DNA of 64,000 bases from Streptomyces sp. NBC_01451 (lineage in GTDB: Bacteria; Actinomycetota; Actinomycetes; Streptomycetales; Streptomycetaceae). The stretch covers positions 8,618,001 through 8,682,000 of the forward strand of contig NZ_CP109479.1 in NCBI RefSeq assembly GCF_036227485.1. Direction: 5' to 3'. Every line of letters begins with the position of its first letter. The first letter of the stretch is position 1. A model generated the notes under the pieces. That model was not told where the DNA came from, did not search any database, and saw nothing but the letters and a program-made list of their open reading frames with translations. Shown in pieces: positions 46,505 to 55,675 of this stretch. A program made the position numbers and the translations under genes.

Positions 46505-46977
46505 ATTTGACTACCGGGGGTTCGAGTCGCCGAGGGTACAGCATCCCGGCGACCTGCCCGACATCCCTGAGCCAGGACCCAGGTCACCTCTTCTGGGGAG
46601 CCAGCACCCCCTGGTGACAACAGACCATGAGCATCGCGATCGGCCTGCTCCACGCCGACCTGCCTCCGGGGACGAGCCGCTCCTGGTGGATCGCATCGCA
46701 CGGGCTTTCGGCGTCGGCTTCCCCATGATCAGGCCTGGCTCTTTCCCAGCCGACAGTGCGCGCCTGCTGCCGTGAGTTGGGTATCCCTGTACGGAGACGG
46801 GGCTCGTCGACTCGTATGGGCAGACCCCGCGGCACATGTACGAGGTGGGAGAGCCCCTCAGGGGCGAGTAGGGGTCGAGTCTCAGGGACGTCTCAGGGTC
46901 GCGATCCGGAACTGTCGGAGGCGTGGACCCGTTTTTCATGACAGAGAGCGGCACTGGCCGCGAAGGAGGCGACACCT
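46505..46977. other. Divergent intergenic region, 473 bp
   Basis: No supported gene. A plus-strand piece (TVRACCRELGIPVRRRG, near 46750-46800) resembles a homeodomain-like HTH, but it has no start and may be a relic. The T-arm-like string GGGGGTTCGAGTC at 46515-46527 is discussed under rejected items. Confidence 0.45.
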
Positions 46978-47160
46978 ATGTCGAGGAACGCGAAGATCGC
47001 CGCAGGGGGCGTGGCAGCCGGGATCCTCCTGTGGATCTGGCTGCCCTGGTGGGCCGCGCTGCTGATCGTGCTTGGAGTCCCGGCGGCCGCCTATCTGGCG
47101 CTTGACCCCGCACAGCGGCGCAGGCTGCGCCGCGTCACCCGCAAGGAGATAGGCCGTTGA
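46978..47160 (+). CDS. Small two-helix membrane protein
   Basis: 60 aa with an excellent RBS (GAAGGAGG) before ATG 46978. The sequence is a basic start, a hydrophobic hairpin (VAAGILLWIWLPWWAALLIVLGVPAAAYLAL) and a very basic C-terminus (RRRLRRVTRKEIGR). It looks like a conserved small streptomycete membrane protein of unknown role. Confidence 0.8.
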   Translation: MSRNAKIAAGGVAAGILLWIWLPWWAALLIVLGVPAAAYLALDPAQRRRLRRVTRKEIGR

Positions 47161-47276
47161 GGCGGCGCCTCCCGATGTCGCGCGTGCCGCACTCCGGCTG
47201 AAACCCGGCGTTGCCCTCGGCGGGCCGACCGCCGCCCGGAATCGAAGACACCCGGGCGGCGGTCGGCCGGTGGCGC

Positions 47277-48182
47277 TCAACTGGGGCGTACGGCCATCTT
47301 GTCCAGCGCTGCGAGGAGAGCGGGCAGCTCCGGGCCCCGGCCCACCGGCAACACCTCTCCGGGCTCCTCGTCGAGGAGAACGAAGGCGATGTCGTCGGTC
47401 CTGGCCACCATCGACCACCCGGGGCCGTCCGCGCGTAGTGTCCGCGCGTCGCCCGGAGCGAAGGAGGAGCGGACGCGGCCGAGGGGCGGAGGTGTCTCCA
47501 CGTACGCGCGTGCCTCCGCGAGGACGCGCCGGATGCCGGCACGGGGCCGGGTCGCGGTGCCCTCGGCCGGGGGAGCGGTGTCCTTGGCCGGTTCCGGTGT
47601 TTCGACAGCCTGATCGCGGTCGGCCTCGGCGCCGTCCTGCTCAGCTGTGGGCGCCGCTGAACTGCCCCCCGGAGGAGTGAAGTCCTCGTCGCTGAGTTGC
47701 TCGCGCCAGATCGCCCACTGGAGTGCGATCTCGTCGGCGCCGAGACGCCGCTGCGCCGGGCCCCAAGAAGCGGTGTCCGGCGGAGCGAGCGGCGGCCGGT
47801 CCGTGAGTTCCGGGCCCGGGTCGTGCGGGGCGGGCACGTCGGGAGCCGCGACGGCAACCGCGAGAGGCCAGCCGGGCAGGGCCGCGACGACCGTGTGTTC
47901 CTTGGGCGACAGGTCGTACTCCATGCCGCAGTCCCACGACGCGATGGCGACCGCGACCAGGGAGACGTCGTCGATGACCACCGTCCACCGCGCGCCGTCA
48001 CCGTCCTGGCCGAGCACCAGGCCGTATCCGTCGGCGAGAGGAGCGAGCGCGAGCGCCGCACATGCCTCCGGGTAGTCGTCGCCCAGCACGCTCGGGAACT
48101 GCGCGGGTGTCAGCAGCACCGCCGTGAGCACGTAGAGCGCGTCGTCCGCGGTGGCGACGGCTCCCTCGTCCGTCTCTGCCAT
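47277..48182 (-). CDS. Conserved actinobacterial protein, unknown function
   Basis: From ATG 48182 (MAETDEG) the product is 301 aa. The first ~150 residues look like a globular domain with Trp and hydrophobic strands (VLTAVLLTPAQFPSVLGDDYPEACAAL, ARWTVVIDDVSLVAVAIASWDCGMEYDL). A Pro/Glu/Asp-rich linker follows, and the last ~90 residues form another small domain (GWSMVARTDDIAFVLLDEEPGEVLPV). No signal peptide. I do not recognise the family. Confidence 0.75.
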   Translation of the reverse strand: MAETDEGAVATADDALYVLTAVLLTPAQFPSVLGDDYPEACAALALAPLADGYGLVLGQDGDGARWTVVIDDVSLVAVAIASWDCGMEYDLSPKEHTVVAALPGWPLAVAVAAPDVPAPHDPGPELTDRPPLAPPDTASWGPAQRRLGADEIALQWAIWREQLSDEDFTPPGGSSAAPTAEQDGAEADRDQAVETPEPAKDTAPPAEGTATRPRAGIRRVLAEARAYVETPPPLGRVRSSFAPGDARTLRADGPGWSMVARTDDIAFVLLDEEPGEVLPVGRGPELPALLAALDKMAVRPS

Positions 48183-48317
48183 CCCAGCCTCCCCATCTGT
48201 TCGTCCATCGGCGCGCACCCTAATCCGACCGGAAGGCCGTTGTCACGACTCCCACCCCACCCGCAGCTGCTGTTTTCCTGCCGGGCAGGGGGAATCGACC
48301 GGATGTACCCGCTTCGG

Positions 48318-48614
48318 TCAGGCCGTCGGCAGTCCGAGGAGTTCCCGGGCGACCGTCCGCGGCGACTCGTCGCGCTCTCTGGCCAGGGCGATGACGGCCC
48401 GGCACGCCAGCTCGGTCACCCCGAACGACAGAGCCTCCGGTGACACCCAGGCCAGGGCCTCGTCCATCTGGTCCTGGTCGTCCTCGGCACACGCCGACAC
48501 ATACACGGCAGCGGCCTCGAAGAGATTGTGCGTGCGCTTCTCCCGTCCCGCGCTCTCTTCCGAGCGCCAGGAACGGAGAAAACCGGTGAACGATTTACGG
48601 ATACCGCCGAACAT
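48318..48614 (-). CDS. Small conserved protein, unknown function
   Basis: ATG 48614 is chosen because GGGGGAAGG lies 8 nt upstream; an ATG at 48659 has no RBS. The 98-aa product is mostly helical (FGGIRKSFTGFLRSWRSEE, FEAAAVYVSACAEDDQDQMDEALAWVSPEAL, ELACRAVIALARERDESPRTVARELLGLP). It is cytosolic, with no known domain. It is transcribed toward the previous gene but 136 bp apart. Confidence 0.7.
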   Translation of the reverse strand: MFGGIRKSFTGFLRSWRSEESAGREKRTHNLFEAAAVYVSACAEDDQDQMDEALAWVSPEALSFGVTELACRAVIALARERDESPRTVARELLGLPTA

Positions 48615-48746
48615 GCGGACCGCCTTCCCCCTGTGTGGTTGCCACGGTTGATCGTTCATCTGCTGCTGTCCAACGTAGAGACGGAGTTCCGGCGGCAGAA
48701 GAGGGCAGGTGCGGTGCGGCGGCCCGTACGCCCGTGCCACCCAAGG

Positions 48747-49346
48747 TCAGACCGGTCGCACGGCCAGCGCCAGAAACCGTGCGTCTTCGTCCACGTACGA
48801 CGTCATGTGCCACCCGGAACGGGCCAGCAGCGGACCGAGAACGGCCTCCGCGCGCAGATCCTCCGGGGTGATCCGCCGGCCCTGGCGGGCGGCCAGAGCG
48901 GCCCTGCCGATCGGATGGAACAGGGCCAGGGTGCCGCCGGGGCGTACCACGCGCGCCAGTTCCCGCAGATTCGCGCCGGGATGCGGCAGGTGTGCGATCA
49001 GACCCGCCGCGAACACGGCGTCGAGGGACTCCGAACGCAGCGGAAGCGCGGCCACGTCGGCGAGCAGCAACTGCCCGTCGCGGCCCCGTCCGGCTCGTAC
49101 CGCGGCCTCCAGCATGGCCAGGGTCAGATCCGCTCCCAGGACCACTCCCGAGGGCCCCACGGCCTCGCGCAACGGCGGCAGAGCCCGCCCGGTGCCACAG
49201 CCCGCGTCCAGCACCCGGGCTCCCTCACGCAGTCGCAGCTCGGCGACCGCGGCGGCGTAGGCGGGACCGTCGTCCGGGAACCTGCTGTCCCAGTCGGCCG
49301 CCCGGGCGGCGAAGAACTCCTGGACATGTGTGTGGTCATCGCTCAT
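48747..49346 (-). CDS. SAM-dependent class I methyltransferase
   Basis: 199 aa from ATG 49346 (ATG 49355 also possible). Motif I is VLDAGCGTGRALPPL, then VVLGADLTLAMLEAA, LLLADVAALPLRSESLDAVFAAGLIAHL and the motif III region LARVVRPGGTLALFHP. This is the Methyltransf_11 fold. The substrate is unknown and no biosynthetic neighbour helps. Confidence 0.9.
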   Translation of the reverse strand: MSDDHTHVQEFFAARAADWDSRFPDDGPAYAAAVAELRLREGARVLDAGCGTGRALPPLREAVGPSGVVLGADLTLAMLEAAVRAGRGRDGQLLLADVAALPLRSESLDAVFAAGLIAHLPHPGANLRELARVVRPGGTLALFHPIGRAALAARQGRRITPEDLRAEAVLGPLLARSGWHMTSYVDEDARFLALAVRPV

Positions 49347-49493
49347 GTTCCGCATGATCCCGCACGGACGAGAAGTACCCCGCGGCGCACACGTTCGAGC
49401 GCGACGCCGATCGTTCAGGCGCAATTCCCTGCCATATTTCAATACCTTTCGAAATGCGCCCCCTTTGTGCTCCCGTGCCCCCACTAGCGTCCC

Positions 49494-50276
49494 GTGGTCA
49501 TGGGACACCTGGACCACGCAGCCTTCGGCTGGCTGACCCCCGTACTGTCATACGCGATGGCCTGCATAGGCGCCGCCCTCGGGCTGCGCTGCACCGTCCG
49601 TGCGCTCGGCGCGACCGGACGCTCGCGCCGCAACTGGCTTGTCACCGCGGCCTCGGCGATCGGCACCGGCATCTGGACCATGCACTTCGTGGCCATGCTC
49701 GGCTTCAGCGTCCGCGGCACCGACATCCGCTACGACGTGCCGCTGACCATCCTCAGCCTCCTCGTCGCCATGGCCGTCGTCTCCGCCGGGGTCTTCGCCG
49801 TCGGCTACGGGCACGACCGGGCCCGCTCGCTCTTCGTCGGTGGACTCACCACCGGGCTGGGCGTGGCGAGCATGCACTACCTCGGCATGGCCGCGGTACG
49901 GCTGCACGGTGATGTGAGGTACGACCCGGCGCTCGTCGCGCTCTCCGTAGTGATCGCCGTCGTCGCGGCCACCGCCGCCCTGTGGGCGGCTCTCAACATC
50001 AAGTCACCGATCGCGGTGACCGTCGCCTCGCTCGTGATGGGGGCGGCCGTCAGCAGCATGCACTACACGGGGATGTTCGCGGTGAGCGTGGACGTCACGC
50101 CCTCCGGCGAGACGCTGCCCGGGGCCACGGCGATGCAGTTCATCTTCCCCCTCGCCGTCGGTCTCGGGTCCTATCTCTTCCTGACCTCGGCGTTCGTCGC
50201 GCTGTCGCCGACGGCCGGGGAACGCGAGGCATCCGCGTCCGCCCAGCGGCCGGTCGACAGCGTCGCTGCGCGGTAG
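49494..50276 (+). CDS. MHYT-domain integral membrane protein
   Basis: 260 aa, seven hydrophobic segments. Three MHYT-type motifs at helix ends are exact: WTMHFVAML, SMHYLGMAA and SMHYTGMFA. The MHYT domain is thought to bind copper and sense oxygen, CO or NO. In other bacteria it is fused to GGDEF/EAL or kinase domains; here it is free-standing. It lies 62 bp before a conservon sensor gene on the same strand, so it may supply the membrane sensor for that system. Confidence 0.9.
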   Translation: MVMGHLDHAAFGWLTPVLSYAMACIGAALGLRCTVRALGATGRSRRNWLVTAASAIGTGIWTMHFVAMLGFSVRGTDIRYDVPLTILSLLVAMAVVSAGVFAVGYGHDRARSLFVGGLTTGLGVASMHYLGMAAVRLHGDVRYDPALVALSVVIAVVAATAALWAALNIKSPIAVTVASLVMGAAVSSMHYTGMFAVSVDVTPSGETLPGATAMQFIFPLAVGLGSYLFLTSAFVALSPTAGEREASASAQRPVDSVAAR

Positions 50277-50338
50277 GCGTGCGCGCCGGGTCGGCGACGC
50301 CCGCGACAGACCCCCCAACCACTACGAGCGAGGAGGCC

Positions 50339-52867
50339 ATGCGCACACCCCGTAGGACCCCGATACCCGGCGCCGGGACGGCGCCCCCGCCGCGCGGACG
50401 CCGCGCGCACGCCGGTCCGCCGGCCGAAGAAGACTCCGAGGAATCCTTCGGAGTCCTGCCCGACGAGGCACCCACGCGCGCGGGACGCTGGCGCATGCGG
50501 CCAGGAACCGTCCGCGCCAAGATCGTCTGCCTGCTGATGGTGCCGGTCGTCTCCCTGCTCGCGCTGTGGGCGTACGCCACCGTCACCACGGCCCAGGACG
50601 TCGCCCGGCTGCGGCAGTTGCAGCGCGTCGACTCCCAGGTGCGCGCGCCGGTCGCCGCCGTCGTCGCCGCACTCCAGGCCGAACGCACCGCCGCCGTACG
50701 CCACGCCACCGATCCCGCCGCCGTCCCGGCCATCGACCTCAGGGCGCTCGGCGAGCGCACCGACCGGACCGTGGCGAAGCTGCGCCTCGGCGGCAGCAAC
50801 ACCGTCGCCGACGGCGAGGAACTGCCCGCAGGAGTCGCGGAGCGCCTGGAGACCTTCGTCGCCGGCGTCGAACAACTGCGCACGCTGCGGACCTCGGTAC
50901 TCGACCGCCGTACCGGATGGGCCGAGACGTACGCGCAGTACACCAGGAGCATCGCGGCGGCCTTCACCGTGGGCGGCGCGCTCACCGGCATCCAGGACGC
51001 CGAACTCGGCTCCGACGCGCGCGTACTGCTCGAATTCTCCCGCGCGGGAGAGGCATTGGCCCAGGAGGACGCCCTTCTCGCCGGGGCGCGGCTCGCCGGG
51101 CGCCTCGACGGACAGCGGCTGCGGCTGTTCACCGGAGCCGTCGACACCCGACGCACCTTCCTCCAAGCCACCGCCTCGGACCTGCGTGGCCCGGAACGAA
51201 CCAACTGGCAGAACGTCGCGGCAGGCACCGCCTACGCCACTGTGGCCGCCGTCGAGGACAAGGTGCTCGGCGCCCGTCCGGGCGCCGAGGCGATCGCAGC
51301 CGCGCCCGAAGGCACCTGGACCAGGGCACACGCACGCGTGCAGGGCGGTATGCGCGCCATCGAGGCGGACGCGGGCCACGACGTCGCGGACCGGGCCGAC
51401 CCCTTCACCCGGGGCCTGCTCACCCCGGCGGGCGCGGCGGTGCTGTTCGGCCTGGCCGCTGTCGTCGCGTCCCTGGTGATCTCCGTACGCATCGGGCGCG
51501 GTCTCGTCGTCGAGCTGGTGAGTCTGCGCAACACCGCTCTGGAGATCGCCCGCCACAAACTCCCGCAGGCCATGCTGAAACTGCGTGCGGGAGAGGAGAT
51601 CGACATCCGGGCCGAGGCACCTCCCGGACCGCCCGCCGAGGACGAGACCGAACAGGTCGCGGAGGCCCTCGGCATCGTGCACCGCGCCGCGCTGCGCGCC
51701 GCCGTGGAACGCGCGGAACTGGCCAGCGGCATCTCGGGGGTCTTCGTCAACCTCGCGCGCCGCAGCCAGGTCCTCGTCCACCGCCAGCTGAGCCTCCTCG
51801 ACAGCATGGAGCGCAGGTCCGACGACCCGAACGAACTCAGCGACCTGTTCCGGCTCGACCACCTCACCACCCGTATGCGGCGCCACGCGGAAAGCCTGAT
51901 CATCCTTTCCGGAGCGGCGCCCGGCAGGGCCTGGCGGCTGCCCGTCTCCCTGACGAACGTGGTCCGCGCCGCCGTCTCCGAAGTCGAGGACTACGCGCGC
52001 GTGGAGGTACGCCAGTTCCCCGAGGCGTCCGTCACCGGGGCCGCGGTCGCCGACCTCACGCATCTCCTGGCCGAGATCGTCGAGAACGCCGCCCAGTTCT
52101 CGCCCCCGCACACCAGGGTGCGCATCACCGGCGAACCCGTCGGCAACGGCTATGCCGTGGAAGTCGAGGACCGGGGACTCGGGATGGGCAAGGAGACCCT
52201 CTCCAAGGCGAACCGCCGCATCGAACAGTCCGAGACGCTCGACCTCTTCGACAGCGACCGGCTCGGCCTCTTCGTGGTCAGCAGACTCGCCGCGCGGCAC
52301 GGCATCAAGGTGCACCTGCGGACCTCGCCCTACGGCGGCACCACCGCGGTCGTCCTGCTGCCCACGGCCCTGTTGCACGGTGGCGCGGCGGAACGCTCCT
52401 CCCGCGCGGCGGTGGACCGGGAGCCGGCCGTCGAACGCGAGTACGCGCGCGTGCCCGCTGCCGCCGCCCCGCACCAGGAACCGGTCCGGGCATCGGCGGA
52501 CCGACCCGCACTGGTGGCTCCCGCGCAGGCCCCGGCGGAGACCGTCCCCGAAACCCCACCACCAGGAGTCACCGCCCTGCGACTGCACCGTCCGCCCGAG
52601 AACCCCGGTGACGCGGAGGAGTCGGACGACCTCCCGCGCCGCGTCCGTCAGGCGCACCTCGCTCCGCAACTGCGCGAACAGCGCCCCGAGGAGCCGGCCC
52701 GCACGCCGGGTTCCCGGAACGAGGAGAAGCGCACCCCCGAGGCCGTACGGGACCGCATGGTGGCCTACCGCGACGGTTGGGTGCGAGGCGGCGGCAGGTC
52801 ACCCGGCCGAGGAGCCACCCCAGGCGCCGGTACTGGCAGAGACAGCAGCGAAGGAGACCGCGCATGA
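50339..52867 (+). CDS. Conservon sensor histidine-kinase-like protein (CvnA type)
   Basis: ATG 50339 with GAGGAGG directly upstream; 842 aa. A disordered start, one TM helix (VCLLMVPVVSLLALWAYATV), a ~280-residue extracytoplasmic nitrate/nitrite-sensor-like domain, and a second TM (AAVLFGLAAVVASLVISVRIG) come first. A HAMP-like segment, a helical region (FVNLARRSQVLVHRQLSLLDSME) and a HATPase_c domain (LLAEIVENAAQFSPPHTRVRI, VEDRGLGMGKETL, GLFVVSRLAARHGIKVHLRTSPYGGTTA) follow. The tail is ~170 residues of disordered Pro/Glu/Arg. No canonical phospho-His motif is evident. Its stop overlaps the roadblock start (ATGA). Confidence 0.92.
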   Translation: MRTPRRTPIPGAGTAPPPRGRRAHAGPPAEEDSEESFGVLPDEAPTRAGRWRMRPGTVRAKIVCLLMVPVVSLLALWAYATVTTAQDVARLRQLQRVDSQVRAPVAAVVAALQAERTAAVRHATDPAAVPAIDLRALGERTDRTVAKLRLGGSNTVADGEELPAGVAERLETFVAGVEQLRTLRTSVLDRRTGWAETYAQYTRSIAAAFTVGGALTGIQDAELGSDARVLLEFSRAGEALAQEDALLAGARLAGRLDGQRLRLFTGAVDTRRTFLQATASDLRGPERTNWQNVAAGTAYATVAAVEDKVLGARPGAEAIAAAPEGTWTRAHARVQGGMRAIEADAGHDVADRADPFTRGLLTPAGAAVLFGLAAVVASLVISVRIGRGLVVELVSLRNTALEIARHKLPQAMLKLRAGEEIDIRAEAPPGPPAEDETEQVAEALGIVHRAALRAAVERAELASGISGVFVNLARRSQVLVHRQLSLLDSMERRSDDPNELSDLFRLDHLTTRMRRHAESLIILSGAAPGRAWRLPVSLTNVVRAAVSEVEDYARVEVRQFPEASVTGAAVADLTHLLAEIVENAAQFSPPHTRVRITGEPVGNGYAVEVEDRGLGMGKETLSKANRRIEQSETLDLFDSDRLGLFVVSRLAARHGIKVHLRTSPYGGTTAVVLLPTALLHGGAAERSSRAAVDREPAVEREYARVPAAAAPHQEPVRASADRPALVAPAQAPAETVPETPPPGVTALRLHRPPENPGDAEESDDLPRRVRQAHLAPQLREQRPEEPARTPGSRNEEKRTPEAVRDRMVAYRDGWVRGGGRSPGRGATPGAGTGRDSSEGDRA

Positions 52868-53301
52868 TCAAGGATCCGAGCACGAGGGCGGATCGGCGGT
52901 CCGGCGAACTCGACTGGCTGCTGGACGACCTGGTACTGCGCGTCAGCGAGGTACGGCATGCGGTGGTGCTGTCCAACGACGGACTCGCGGTGGGCGCCTC
53001 CACAGATCTCAAACGCGAGGACGCGGAGCATCTCGCCGCGGTCGCCTCCGGCTTCCACAGCCTGGCCAAGGGCGCGGGCCGCCACTTCGGTGCCGGCGGC
53101 GTGCGGCAGACCATGGTGGAGATGGACGACGGCTTCCTGTTCGTCGCCGCCGCGGGCGACGGGTCCTGCCTCGCGGTGCTCACCGCCGCGACCGCCGACA
53201 TGGGCCTTGTGGCGTACGAGATGGCACGGCTGGTGAAGCGAGTGGGCGAGCACCTTCATACGGCGCCGCGGGCCGCGGGCCGCCCGCCCGCCGCGGGATG
53301 A
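52864..53301 (+). CDS. Roadblock/LC7 domain protein (CvnB type)
   Basis: 145 aa, translationally coupled to the sensor gene. The roadblock/LC7 fold is clear: LDWLLDDLVLRVSEVRHAVVLSNDGLAVGAS, LAAVASGFHSLAKGAGRHFG, VRQTMVEMDDGFLFVAAAGDGSCLAVL, GLVAYEMARLVKRVGEHL. In bacteria such proteins regulate small Ras-like GTPases. Here the partner should be the P-loop protein at 53972. Confidence 0.93.
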   Translation: MIKDPSTRADRRSGELDWLLDDLVLRVSEVRHAVVLSNDGLAVGASTDLKREDAEHLAAVASGFHSLAKGAGRHFGAGGVRQTMVEMDDGFLFVAAAGDGSCLAVLTAATADMGLVAYEMARLVKRVGEHLHTAPRAAGRPPAAG

Positions 53302-53323
53302 GGCGAAAGGGCGGTCCGCACAG

Positions 53324-53737
53324 ATGACCGAGGACACGACAGGCACCCTGCGGGAGCCGGGCAGCCAGTGGTACGACAACGAGGCCGGGCCCCTCGTCCG
53401 CCCGTACGCCATGACGGGCGGACGTACCAGACCCGGCCCCACGGGGGTGCGCTTCGACCTGATCGCGCTCGTCACGCTGGACACGGGCGCGCCCAACATG
53501 GACGACGACACCGCGCTCGGCCCCGAGCACCGGGCGCTCATCGACCTGTGCCGTACGGAGACACAGTCCGTCGCCGAACTCGCCGCGGGCGCCGACCTCC
53601 CTGTAGGGGTGGTGAGGGTGTTGCTGGGTGACCTCCTGGAGCTGGGCTGCGTCACGGTCAGCCGTCCGGTACCGCCCGCGCAGCTCCCCGACGAGCGCAT
53701 TCTGCGCGAGGTGATCGAAGGACTGAGGGCGCTGTAG
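53324..53737 (+). CDS. DUF742 protein (CvnC type)
   Basis: 137 aa. The N-terminal LVRPYAMTGGRTRP motif and C-terminal winged-helix-like part (CRTETQSVAELAAGADLPVGVVRVLLGDLLELGCVTV, LPDERILREVIEGLRAL) are the hallmark of DUF742. It is the third conservon gene. It probably links the GTPase switch to the sensor or to transcription. Confidence 0.93.
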   Translation: MTEDTTGTLREPGSQWYDNEAGPLVRPYAMTGGRTRPGPTGVRFDLIALVTLDTGAPNMDDDTALGPEHRALIDLCRTETQSVAELAAGADLPVGVVRVLLGDLLELGCVTVSRPVPPAQLPDERILREVIEGLRAL

Positions 53738-53971
53738 ATGAGAGACACGGAACCATCCGGACCACGCCGAGTTGTGCACCCTTCCGGACACCGAACGGGT
53801 TCGAACCGGTCGCATCGTTCTAATAGCGGTCCAATCCCCCTGCGGGGACCGGCGGTTGCCATGATGTTCACCTCGCACACACGCAGTGACGCCGCGCGCG
53901 GACCCACCGCGAGGGCGCGCCACGCACCAATGGACGTCGACCGTTGCCGGCCCTCCCGAGAGAAGTGATCG
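53738..53971. other. Non-coding gap inside the conservon
   Basis: Other conservons have the GTPase overlapping or immediately following DUF742. Here 234 bp intervene, without a credible gene. The next gene may therefore have its own promoter. Confidence 0.5.
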
Positions 53972-54577
53972 ATGGTCTCCGAGCACTCCGACGCCACGGA
54001 CGACGAGACGTCCGCTCTGGCGCTGAAGATACTGGTCGCCGGCGGGTTCGGCGTGGGCAAGACCACCATGGTGGGCGCGGTCAGTGAGATCAGACCCCTG
54101 CGCACCGAGGAACTGCTGAGCGAGGCAGGCCAGTTGGTGGACGACACCGACGGCGTGGACCAGAAGGTCACGACCACCGTCGCCATGGACTTCGGCCGCA
54201 TCACCATCCGGTCAGGTCTTTCGCTGTACCTGTTCGGTACGCCGGGCCAGGACCGTTTCTGGTTTCTGTGGGACGAACTGTCGCAGGGCGCCCTCGGCGC
54301 CGTCGTCCTCGCGGACACCCGCCGGCTGGAGGACTGCTTCCCCGCTGTGGACTACTTCGAGCACCGGCACATCCCGTTCGTGGTGGCCGTCAACTGCTTC
54401 GCGGGCGCCCGTTCCTACGGCGCCCAGGACGTGTCGCGCGCCCTCGACCTGGACCAGGGCACCCCCGTGGTGCTCTGCGACGCCCGCAACCGCGACTCGG
54501 GCAAGGAGGTGCTGATCCGACTGGTCGAGTACGCCGGGCGGATGCACACCGCCCGGCTGCTCGACTCCGTGAGCTGA
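53972..54577 (+). CDS. Ras-like P-loop GTP-binding protein (CvnD type)
   Basis: 201 aa. G1/P-loop LVAGGFGVGKTTMVGAV (residues ~22-38), switch-region VTTTVAMDFGRI, G3-like LFGTPGQDRFWFLWDEL, and later VVAVNCFAG and VVLCDARNRDSG. The conserved TPGQ and the VNC in place of NKxD are typical of the conservon GTPase family. It should switch with GTP under control of the roadblock partner. Confidence 0.93.
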   Translation: MVSEHSDATDDETSALALKILVAGGFGVGKTTMVGAVSEIRPLRTEELLSEAGQLVDDTDGVDQKVTTTVAMDFGRITIRSGLSLYLFGTPGQDRFWFLWDELSQGALGAVVLADTRRLEDCFPAVDYFEHRHIPFVVAVNCFAGARSYGAQDVSRALDLDQGTPVVLCDARNRDSGKEVLIRLVEYAGRMHTARLLDSVS

Positions 54578-54582
54578 CGCGA

Positions 54583-54609
54583 GGAGGACGCGGCTGAGCC
54601 GTGTCCTCC
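54583..54609. terminator. Bidirectional hairpin between the GTPase and PPOX genes
   Basis: GGAGGACGCGGC-tga-GCCGTGTCCTCC, 12-nt arms with one G-T mismatch, 5 bp after the GTPase stop and between convergent genes. It could serve both strands. Confidence 0.75.
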
Positions 54610-54610
54610 C

Positions 54611-55039
54611 TCAGTGGGCGACGGCGGTCTGCGCCAGCACCTTCTCGATGCGCACGCGGACGAGGAGTTCCCCCGGTACGCCGTTGCGGGCGCCGAACTC
54701 CTCGGCCCGGTCCTCGCCCATGTAGCGCGCGCCCAGGCGCGCGGCCCAGTGACGGACGTCGTCGAGTTCCTCCGACAGCGTCGCCCGGCCCTGAATCACC
54801 ACGTAGTCGAACGGCGGCCGGTCGTCGTCCACGCACAGGGCGATCCGCCCGTCGCGGGCCAGGTTGCGCCCCTTCACCGTGTCCTTGCCGGTGTTGAACA
54901 CAAGGTCGTCACCGTCGAGCAGAAACCAGATCGGGGCGACGTGCGGGCTGCCGTCGGCTCGGACGGTCGACAGTTTTCCGGTGCGGGTGCCGTGCGAGAC
55001 AAAGGCCCGCCATTCCTCGTCAGTCATCTTCTGTGCCAT
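54611..55039 (-). CDS. PPOX-class F420-dependent flavoprotein-fold oxidoreductase
   Basis: 142 aa split-barrel protein: MTDEEWRAFVSHGTRTGKLSTVRADGSPHVAPIWFLLDGDDLVFNT is the FMN/F420-binding N-terminus. DTVKGRNLARDGRIALCVDDD and the short C-terminal helix complete the pyridoxamine-5-phosphate-oxidase-like fold. Family members use coenzyme F420 in mycobacteria and Streptomyces. No signal peptide. Convergent with the GTPase gene. Confidence 0.9.
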   Translation of the reverse strand: MAQKMTDEEWRAFVSHGTRTGKLSTVRADGSPHVAPIWFLLDGDDLVFNTGKDTVKGRNLARDGRIALCVDDDRPPFDYVVIQGRATLSEELDDVRHWAARLGARYMGEDRAEEFGARNGVPGELLVRVRIEKVLAQTAVAH

Positions 55040-55134
55040 GCACCCATCCTGCTTGCTCGGAGAGCAGCCGTGGGCAAGGCTGACGGACCGGATCCTTCGG
55101 CTTGGAGGACCTGCATCACGGGGAGTTCAGAGAC

Positions 55135-55548
55135 ATGGCGCAGAACCAAGGACTTGGCTGGCTGCTGGACGACCTGACCGAGCGTGTCGAACACATACGG
55201 CATGCGATGGTCCTGTCGAACGACGGGCTGGTGACAGGGGCCAGCACAGGACTTCGGCGAGAGGACGCCGAGCATCTCGCCGCCGTGTCATCGGGCTTGC
55301 ACAGTCTGGCGAAAGGCTCGGGACGCCACTTCGGCGCGGGCAAAGTGCGTCAGACGATGATCGAGTTCGATGACGCGGTGCTGTTCGTCACGGCGGCCGG
55401 TACCGGTAGCTGTCTGTGCGTACTCAGCGCCGCCGAAGCCGACATCGGCCAGATCGCCTACGAGATGACTCTGCTCGTCAACCGGGTCGGCGAACACCTC
55501 GACGTGGATGCCAGGCAACCCGGGAAAAATCCGACGTCGGACCTCTGA
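55135..55548 (+). CDS. Second roadblock/LC7 protein, orphan paralogue of CvnB
   Basis: From ATG 55135 (GGGGAG upstream) the product is 137 aa. It is aligned throughout with the conservon roadblock: LGWLLDDLTERVEHIRHAMVLSNDGLVTGAS, LAAVSSGLHSLAKGSGRHFG, VRQTMIEFDDAVLFVTAAGTGSCLCVL, IAYEMTLLVNRVGEHL. It lacks adjacent DUF742 or GTPase genes, so it may compete with or replace CvnB at the conservon GTPase. It is separated from the conservon by the minus-strand PPOX gene. Confidence 0.92.
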   Translation: MAQNQGLGWLLDDLTERVEHIRHAMVLSNDGLVTGASTGLRREDAEHLAAVSSGLHSLAKGSGRHFGAGKVRQTMIEFDDAVLFVTAAGTGSCLCVLSAAEADIGQIAYEMTLLVNRVGEHLDVDARQPGKNPTSDL

Positions 55549-55675
55549 CCTGGGGATATCCCCTTCCGGGGAGAGTTATCCACAGGCTCGCCGGTCCGGA
55601 CGGTGAACCGGCTACGGTTTTTCCCGAGGCCGGCGCACACGGCGCGGGCCATCCACTCCACGGGGGAGACCGACC

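Noticed and set aside
43781..46510. 909-codon plus-strand frame opposite SNF2
   Set aside because: Antisense shadow of the helicase gene; no start signal or domain.
46515..46560. T-arm-like string GGGGGTTCGAGTC suggesting a tRNA gene
   Set aside because: The stem does not pair (two G-G mismatches in five), no acceptor, D or anticodon arm can be built, and the upstream sequence is SNF2 coding DNA on the other strand.
53738..53968. Small gene between DUF742 and the GTPase
   Set aside because: The frame is Arg/Pro/Ser-rich, lacks an RBS and has no family pattern.
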